Shown: positions 5,964 through 9,891 of the stretch, piece after piece
Position numbering within the stretch: position 1 is the stretch's first letter
How the letters are laid out: each line of letters begins with the position of its first letter
DNA from: CAXBYZ01 sp043826085
GTDB taxonomy: Bacteria; Patescibacteriota; Microgenomatia; UBA1400; CG1-02-47-37
Assembly: GCA_043826085.1 (NCBI GenBank)
Contig: JBDRQW010000048.1
Coordinates: forward strand, 1-9,891
Direction of reading: 5' to 3'
Length of the DNA: 9,891 bases
The notes under the pieces: model-generated
Database searches by the model: none
The model's input: the letters and a program-made list of their open reading frames with translations, nothing else
Told to the model about the DNA's origin: nothing
Position numbers and translations under genes: made by a program

Positions 5964-7338
5964 TAGGGAGACTCCTTCCGCCTTCGGCGTCCCGACTCGA
6001 GATTCTCTCGGGTCTCCTGTTAAGGAGTCTCCCTGCTCCCCTCATCAGGGAGCGAGTGACAACTATGCCGGTAAATAGACTGATGATGACTCCAATTAAT
6101 AAAGTGATGGCAAAGCCTCTAACCATGCCGGAAGTATTTAGAAAACCAAAGTTAAAGGGGTTGATTAAAACTAAACTGGTAATGATGGTGGCGATATTGG
6201 CATCTTTAATTGAATCCCAAGCTCGACCAAAACCAAGCTCTAAAGCCATTGAAAAAGGCCGACCACTTCTTAGCTCTTCTTTTAATCTTTCAAAAATTAA
6301 GATATTACTGTCAACTGCCATACCAACTGATAAGATAAAACCGGCAATGCCAGGCAAAGTTAAAGTAATTGGAATTAACTTATAAATAGTTAAAGTAATC
6401 AGACCGTAAATAAGTAAAGCAATGTTGGCTAGTAAGCCGTTTAGACCATAAAGGAGAATCATAAAGATCATGACTAGGCCTAGACCAACTGATCCGGCAG
6501 TAATACTTTTTTCAATTGAGTCTTGGCCTAAGGTAGCGGAGATATTTTTTTGCTCGATAATTTTTATGGGTACAGGTAAAGCCCCGGCATTGAGTTGAAT
6601 GGATAATTCTGAGGCTGTTTCCGGAGTAAAGTTTCCGGATATAACGGCCCGACCATCTTTAATAACTTCGTTAACAGTTGGGGCGGTAACCAATTGATCA
6701 TCTAAAAATATTGCTACCGGACGATTAATGTTTCTATTGGTAATAAGGGCAAATTTTTCTGAACCTCCTTTAGTAAATTCCAGGCCGACCACCGGTTCAC
6801 TGATTGCACCTTGATTATTTGAAAAAGAAACAAGAGATTTTTTTAAATCATTGCCGGTAAGACCGGTTGATTCAAAAGAAAAAATTCTAGTGAAGGCTGA
6901 GGGGCTTGCGTAGTCTATCTCGTTGGCATCTTCAGCTGTATCCTCTCTAAAATCAAGTTGAGCGGTTTGGCCAATTAAATTAATAGCTTGATCAACTTCT
7001 TTAACTCCCGGCAATTCAACGATAATCCTATAAGAATCTTTTATAATTGAAGTTTTAACGATAGACTCACTGACGCCGTATAAATCGACTCTCCTAATTA
7101 TAATTTCTTTAGCTGATTCCAGAGCAGTGATTCGATCCGGTTCTTCGATTGAGCTCATATCTGTCTCTAAAACCAGATGAGTGCCACCTTGAAGATCTAA
7201 ACCTTTTTTTAGGGTTAGGTCTCTTTTAAATTCTGATGAGCCAAGCCTCAAGTTAATGGGGGCACTTAAAAGATTTAAGTAAAGGCAAATTAAGCATAAT
7301 AAAGTAATTAAAAAAAAGCGATTGGTATTTGTTTTCAT
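5956..7338 (-). CDS. secD: Protein translocase subunit SecD
   Basis: A 460-aa partner of SecF in the SecDF translocation motor. Membrane segment 1 is at about residues 7-25. KKGLDLQGGTHLVLE (44-58) marks the D1 region, and the P1 extracytoplasmic domain fills the middle to ALPVPI (253-258). Five C-terminal membrane segments run from about 281 to 427, with PGIAGFILSVGMAVDSNILI (329-348), then FERLKEE, then GFGRAWDSIKDAN (369-381). After VTRSLMR (427-433) the normal end of the protein is followed by an Arg/Gly-rich tail of about 27 residues, encoded by a nested GC-rich palindrome not expected in SecD. The ATG at 7338 has AGAGGT 12 nt upstream, supplied by a family B repeat. It is in an operon with secF (8-nt overlap) and the winged-helix gene upstream. 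Confidence 0.96.
   Translation of the reverse strand: MKTNTNRFFLITLLCLICLYLNLLSAPINLRLGSSEFKRDLTLKKGLDLQGGTHLVLETDMSSIEEPDRITALESAKEIIIRRVDLYGVSESIVKTSIIKDSYRIIVELPGVKEVDQAINLIGQTAQLDFREDTAEDANEIDYASPSAFTRIFSFESTGLTGNDLKKSLVSFSNNQGAISEPVVGLEFTKGGSEKFALITNRNINRPVAIFLDDQLVTAPTVNEVIKDGRAVISGNFTPETASELSIQLNAGALPVPIKIIEQKNISATLGQDSIEKSITAGSVGLGLVMIFMILLYGLNGLLANIALLIYGLITLTIYKLIPITLTLPGIAGFILSVGMAVDSNILIFERLKEELRSGRPFSMALELGFGRAWDSIKDANIATIITSLVLINPFNFGFLNTSGMVRGFAITLLIGVIISLFTGIVVTRSLMRGAGRLLNRRPERISSRDAEGGRSLPIG
5965..6053. repeat. Family C nested palindrome at the secD 3' end
   Basis: A GC-richer cassette of nested inverted repeats. The outer arms AGGGAGACTCCTT (5965-5977) and AAGGAGTCTCCCT (6022-6034) match perfectly over 13 bp. 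Inside are CGCC-TTC-GGCG (5979-5989) and CGAGA-TTC-TCTCG (5998-6010), with an alternative pairing CCCGA/TCGGG (5991-5995 and 6008-6012). Next to it is GCTCCC, a 7-nt loop, GGGAGC (6035-6053). The whole block is read as the SecD C-terminal tail. On the minus strand its last arm holds the AAGGAG ribosome-binding site of secF. Confidence 0.8.
5972..5977 (-). promoter_or_regulatory. secF Shine-Dalgarno inside a stem
   Basis: AAGGAG on the minus strand, 8 nt before the TTG start at 5963; it decides in favour of TTG over the downstream ATG. It lies in the distal arm of the 13-bp outer stem of family C, so it would be paired in free mRNA and exposed when ribosomes finish secD. This fits translational coupling of secF to secD (an inference). 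Confidence 0.55.
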
Positions 7339-7349
7339 AAAATCTAACT

Positions 7350-7377
7350 TACCTCTATCACGCTCCTGGAGCGTGAT
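7350..7377. repeat. Family B REP-like unit, copy 3 (variant stem)
   Basis: The foot TACCTCT and the stem ends ATCAC/GTGAT are identical to copies 1 and 2. The inner stem reads GCTC/GAGC instead of ACCT/AGGT, and the loop CTG instead of TAG, so base pairing is kept by compensatory change. It lies 6 nt after the stop of the winged-helix gene. On the minus strand its foot gives AGAGGT (7356-7351), the ribosome-binding site of secD, 12 nt before its ATG. Confidence 0.8.
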
Positions 7378-7382
7378 GTTGA

Positions 7383-7967
7383 TTAGGTGACCATTTCTTC
7401 TTCATCGCCTATTAACATGACTCGACCGCTTGATAAAATGTTTTGTAAAAATGGATCTCGGCGAGATTTTCTAAACTGAAATTCATCTATAGCCATGGGG
7501 GCATAGTTGATTTCTTTTTCTCTGGCTGATTCAGCTTTTCTAACAATTTTATTTAGCTCCGGCAAGTTAATGGCCCCGACTAGTAATAAGTCAATGTCTT
7601 CTTCTGACTTTCTGGGCATTTGCCTAGCATAACGACCTGATAACATGGCAAATTTAATATTGCCAAGTTTATTTTTGTTTTTGATAATTTCAGCGCCCAG
7701 ACCAACTGTTTTAGCAGTTAAACTGATTAATTCTTGGTAAAAATCATAGCTTTTTACAAAAAAATAGTAAAGACGATTACCACGAGGCTCTTTTTTAACT
7801 AAGCCTCTTTCTTCCATACGGGCTAATTCTCTTCGAACAGCGTTAATTTCCTCACCGGTGCTTCTGACCAGTTGACGAACGTAGAACATTTCTGAAGGAT
7901 CTTTTAGAAATGTTTGGATTAACTTGACTCTTACTTTTGAGACAAATAAATCTTTAAGGTTGGCCAT
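7383..7967 (-). CDS. Winged-helix DNA-binding protein fused to a nucleotidyltransferase-like domain
   Basis: A 194-aa two-domain protein. The N-terminal part (about 8-70) is a winged helix-turn-helix: YVRQLVRSTGEEINAVRREL (residues 29-48), then LARMEERGLVKKEPRGNRLYYF. The C-terminal part (about 104-190) resembles a minimal MNT-type nucleotidyltransferase: FAMLSGRYARQ (106-116) and SEEDIDLLLVG (121-131), ending in DPFLQNILSSGRVMLIGDE. The usual G-S of the first motif is G-R here, and no clear third acidic residue is visible, so catalytic activity is uncertain. No HEPN partner gene is adjacent. The ATG at 7967 has a strong AGGAGG (7976-7971) with a short 3-nt spacer. It lies between the DUF3048 gene and secD in one operon; a role as an operon regulator is only a guess. 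Confidence 0.85.
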   Translation of the reverse strand: MANLKDLFVSKVRVKLIQTFLKDPSEMFYVRQLVRSTGEEINAVRRELARMEERGLVKKEPRGNRLYYFFVKSYDFYQELISLTAKTVGLGAEIIKNKNKLGNIKFAMLSGRYARQMPRKSEEDIDLLLVGAINLPELNKIVRKAESAREKEINYAPMAIDEFQFRKSRRDPFLQNILSSGRVMLIGDEEEMVT

Positions 7968-7970
7968 AGG

Positions 7971-7976
7971 CCTCCT
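7971..7976 (-). promoter_or_regulatory. Strong Shine-Dalgarno for the winged-helix gene
   Basis: AGGAGG on the minus strand, only 3 nt from the ATG at 7967. It is the strongest ribosome-binding site in the window and fixes the start; the next in-frame Met is residue 27, inside the winged helix. Confidence 0.6.
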
Positions 7977-7991
7977 ATTGAGCAGATATGG

Positions 7992-9176
7992 TTAATAATC
8001 AACAATGGTACCGATTGGTAGGGCTGAAATCCAAATACGACCGGGATTAAATTTAATTTCTTTGCCTAATTCATCATAAAAAATAGTTCTTTTCAGACGA
8101 CTGGATTTAGCCCAAGTACCCTCTATTAATTGACCATCTTTGATAATAAAGGCTTTACCTTTACCGATAGTACCCAAGAGTAAGTGAACATTACCCGGAT
8201 AACCATCATTAGCGTGTCTTTCGGTGACAAATTGTAAAACCAAGTTTTTAGTTGATAGTTGCTCGTCGAGATTTAGATCAAGGTGAGGTTGACTACCATT
8301 GGTTCTTTTATACAAATTTGTTTCTTGATCATAGGCCCAAGAAACTAAATAATTTTCATCTTCCCAAAAATTGTAGGTAATAGTGGAAACCGTGCCTTTT
8401 TCAACAGGCTCTTCTTTGACAAAACTCCAAGGAACAAAATTATCTGACCATTCTTCTTCATCTTCATCAAGGTTAGTGTAGCCACGTTTTTCTCCAATAG
8501 CCCAAAGTTTTTCAGTAGTGGAATACATAGTATGCTCTGTAGCAACGGTTCGACCAAGTCTTTCGTAATCACGCCAAAAAGTTGGATAACCTATAGAAAA
8601 TTGATTGAGATCATTGGAGCTTCCCCAACCATAAGTGTTAATTTGCCCTAAAGCATTAGCCGGTCCGGGAGAGTTAGCCCCGCCAACATGAGCATATAAG
8701 GGAAAGTTGTATTCTGAGGCCCAGTCTAAAAAGTAAGTGCGGGCACTTCTAACCGGACCCAAGATAGAGTCATAAGCTGAGGCTTGACAGTAGTAGATAG
8801 CCATAAATCTGGTGATACCACCTTCGGCTACGGCTTCGTAGACAACGTCAGAGTCGGATAAACCTGATTGAGGTCGAGCTTCCAAATGATTTTCGATCAT
8901 TACCGCCAATGGTCTTCGAGTCTGCCAAATGTTTTCTTCAGCTTTGGTGTAGCTGGCACCGTTTAAAGGACAAGTGGCGGATTTTAATCCAGAAATATCA
9001 AAAAGAGGTTTTCTTGAAGAACCTTTCTTTTGGTCTTCTTCTGTTCCATCTGGTAAAGGAGAGGTAAAAATTATGCCGGTTTTGGAAGCATAATTAAAGG
9101 TAGCATAAGATATACCTGTGGATAACAGATAAATTCCTAGTCCAAAAAAAATGGTTAATATTTTTTTATTTTGCAT
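7992..9176 (-). CDS. DUF3048 (YerB-like) domain protein, membrane-anchored or secreted
   Basis: A 394-aa protein beginning with a basic N-terminus and one hydrophobic segment (about residues 6-24), a signal anchor or signal peptide. It has no lipobox cysteine, unlike the lipoprotein YerB of Bacillus. The DUF3048 signature is clear: RRPLAVMIENHLEARPQSGL (residues 87-106), then DVVYEAVAEGGITRFMAIY (110-128), GPVRSARTYFLDWASEY (140-156) and AHVGG (162-166). The C-terminal half (about 270-394) matches the second DUF3048 region, ending in GRIWISALPIGTIVDY. The molecular function is unknown. The frame stays open upstream to 9266, but the ATG at 9176 overlaps the DUF4446 stop by 11 nt, has AAAGG about 9 nt before it and starts directly at the signal segment, so it is preferred. 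Confidence 0.9.
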   Translation of the reverse strand: MQNKKILTIFFGLGIYLLSTGISYATFNYASKTGIIFTSPLPDGTEEDQKKGSSRKPLFDISGLKSATCPLNGASYTKAEENIWQTRRPLAVMIENHLEARPQSGLSDSDVVYEAVAEGGITRFMAIYYCQASAYDSILGPVRSARTYFLDWASEYNFPLYAHVGGANSPGPANALGQINTYGWGSSNDLNQFSIGYPTFWRDYERLGRTVATEHTMYSTTEKLWAIGEKRGYTNLDEDEEEWSDNFVPWSFVKEEPVEKGTVSTITYNFWEDENYLVSWAYDQETNLYKRTNGSQPHLDLNLDEQLSTKNLVLQFVTERHANDGYPGNVHLLLGTIGKGKAFIIKDGQLIEGTWAKSSRLKRTIFYDELGKEIKFNPGRIWISALPIGTIVDY

Positions 9177-9627
9177 TTTTAATTGCCTTTTTTTCTTCGT
9201 TTGAAAGTTTGAAGTCATCTGATTTACCATTTTTAATTGTTTTAGCGTAAAACCTGGTGGCATCACGCGAGTGTAATGAGCTTAACACAAAACCAGTGTC
9301 TTTTTCATCTAGTAAACTTAAAGAGAAACTTTGATCGCCACCGGTTTGAGGAAATGGATTGAAACGAACAAAACCAATTTTTTGAATGTGAGACTTTATT
9401 TTGGTTTGAACAAGGCCCAATGATTTAATTAAAATGCCTAATTCTTTTTGATTGAGGTTGGTTTGGTTTAGTATTTCTGAGAGAACGATTTTTAAGTCTT
9501 TTTTTGTGATGTTTTTGGTAAGCTTATTATAGTGGTAAATTGATCTAATTGAAAAAACCGACAAAATAACCAGCCAAATTAAAAGACCTAAAACAATCCA
9601 TTGCAAGATGTATGTTTCGAATATCAT
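9166..9627 (-). CDS. DUF4446 family membrane protein
   Basis: A 153-aa protein with one N-terminal membrane segment (about residues 8-27), then a short helical, possibly coiled region (40-80). The conserved DUF4446 domain follows: FVRFNPFPQTGGDQSFSLSL (residues 86-105), then LDEKDTGFVLSSLHSRDATRFYAK (106-129), then a C-terminal SNEEKKAIKNA. Members of this family have no known function. They are small membrane-anchored proteins with the soluble domain probably cytoplasmic. It is the first gene of the long minus-strand run toward secDF, and the DUF3048 gene overlaps its end by 11 nt. A promoter with a perfect TTGACA box lies just upstream. Confidence 0.9.
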   Translation of the reverse strand: MIFETYILQWIVLGLLIWLVILSVFSIRSIYHYNKLTKNITKKDLKIVLSEILNQTNLNQKELGILIKSLGLVQTKIKSHIQKIGFVRFNPFPQTGGDQSFSLSLLDEKDTGFVLSSLHSRDATRFYAKTIKNGKSDDFKLSNEEKKAIKNAK

Positions 9628-9636
9628 ATTTAGTCG

Positions 9637-9665
9637 ATTTTGAGGCTTGAAGATGAATTTGTCAA
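9637..9665 (-). promoter_or_regulatory. Promoter of the DUF4446-DUF3048-secDF operon
   Basis: On the minus strand a perfect TTGACA (9665-9660), 17-nt spacer, and a weaker CAAAAT -10 (9642-9637) lie 9 nt before the ATG at 9627. No Shine-Dalgarno is present, so the transcript would be leaderless or nearly so. It overlaps the region from which the divergent gene at 9700 is transcribed. Confidence 0.55.
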
Positions 9666-9683
9666 CGAGAAGATGATAACAAG

Positions 9684-9692
9684 TGCTATAAT
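9684..9692 (+). promoter_or_regulatory. Extended -10 promoter of the right-edge gene
   Basis: TGCTATAAT, an extended -10 ending 7 nt before the ATG at 9700, with no Shine-Dalgarno and no good -35 at normal spacing. The start point would fall at about the ATG. The same nine bases occur before the RAYT gene. Confidence 0.6.
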
Positions 9693-9699
9693 TTTATTA

Positions 9700-9891
9700 A
9701 TGTCAAAGAGACGAACCAAAAAACAAAAAGTAAAAAGTAAAAAGAGACAACAAGAAACAGTAATCGTTCCCAAGTATAAACTTGATGATAGTGAGTTAGA
9801 TAAAAATGAAAAAGTCAAGACTGAGGGTTTAATCAAAAAAAAGTTAATTGTGAGAGACTTGGTAAAATCAATGATTATTTCGGTGATAGTT
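9700..9891 (+). CDS. Hypothetical protein with basic N-terminus, probably membrane-anchored (partial)
   Basis: 64 codons are open from ATG at 9700 to the window edge, with no stop. The first 20 residues are very rich in Lys and Arg (MSKRRTKKQKVKSKKRQQET). A charged stretch follows, ending in VRDLVKSMIISVIV, where a hydrophobic segment seems to begin at about residue 57. This suggests a single-pass membrane protein with a cytoplasmic basic tail. The family is not recognised. It diverges from the DUF4446 gene across a 72-bp shared promoter region. An opposing frame at 9630-9836 lacks any recognisable protein features, and the promoter and start spacing support the plus-strand reading. Confidence 0.65.
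   Translation, partial: MSKRRTKKQKVKSKKRQQETVIVPKYKLDDSELDKNEKVKTEGLIKKKLIVRDLVKSMIISVIV

Noticed and set aside
6056..6385. Plus-strand open frame opposite secD
   Set aside because: Antisense to conserved SecD membrane segments; no independent evidence of a gene.
8345..8572. Minus-strand open frame inside the DUF3048 gene
   Set aside because: A different frame of the same region; the DUF3048 frame carries the conserved motifs.
9177..9266. 30-residue N-terminal extension of the DUF3048 protein
   Set aside because: It lies wholly within the DUF4446 gene in another frame, and it would bury the signal segment that starts naturally at the ATG at 9176.
9659..9664. TTGTCA as -35 box for the gene at 9700
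   Set aside because: The spacer to TATAAT would be 22 nt, too long; the extended -10 is the better explanation.
9630..9836. Minus-strand open frame at the right edge
   Set aside because: Its hydrophobic composition is what is expected opposite Lys-rich plus-strand codons, and it would lie across the promoters of 9627 and 9700.

Overview
The window looks like an AT-rich bacterial chromosome segment of the Candidate Phyla Radiation (Patescibacteria) type, perhaps Microgenomates. The lineage is an inference from protein style: short housekeeping genes, a SecD/SecF pair preceded by DUF3048 and DUF4446 genes, and a winged-helix/nucleotidyltransferase fusion. No rRNA or tRNA is present to confirm it.

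Layout. On the left, recJ (minus, 3' end cut by the window edge) and a CCA-adding/poly(A) polymerase-like gene (plus) diverge from only 20 bp between start codons. The polymerase gene converges on an unrecognised 190-aa gene (minus). The rest is mainly one long minus-strand run, read right to left: DUF4446 membrane protein, DUF3048 protein, winged-helix/nucleotidyltransferase protein, SecD, SecF, a REP-associated tyrosine transposase (RAYT, HUH/Y1 type) and a histidine phosphatase. At the right edge a partial plus-strand gene with a Lys/Arg-rich N-terminus diverges from the DUF4446 gene. No stretch over 300 bp lacks a gene.

The most notable feature is a dense set of short palindromes in three families. 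Family A (15-nt core CARGG-N5-CCYTG) has four candidate copies in the first 3.1 kb. Two of them lie in frame inside recJ and the polymerase gene and encode extra loop residues; a third lies near the recJ 3' end. Family B is a 28-bp unit: a TACCTCT foot followed by a 9-3-9 hairpin beginning ATCAC and ending GTGAT. Two identical copies flank the RAYT gene, and a third copy before secD keeps the foot and stem ends but changes the inner stem with compensation. Read on the minus strand, the foot is AGAGGTA and seems to act as the Shine-Dalgarno of the phosphatase gene and of secD; one copy also supplies the secF stop codon. Family C is a GC-richer nested palindrome that forms the last ~27 codons of secD and carries the ribosome-binding site of secF.

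Expression signals. Several genes have a TATAAT-like box ending only 6-9 nt before the start codon, often as an extended TGnTATAAT, with no Shine-Dalgarno. This suggests leaderless transcripts for operon-first genes, while internal operon genes carry Shine-Dalgarno sequences. SecD and SecF form the membrane motor subcomplex assisting SecYEG export. DUF4446 and DUF3048 proteins are membrane-anchored and of unknown function, so the operon looks envelope-related.
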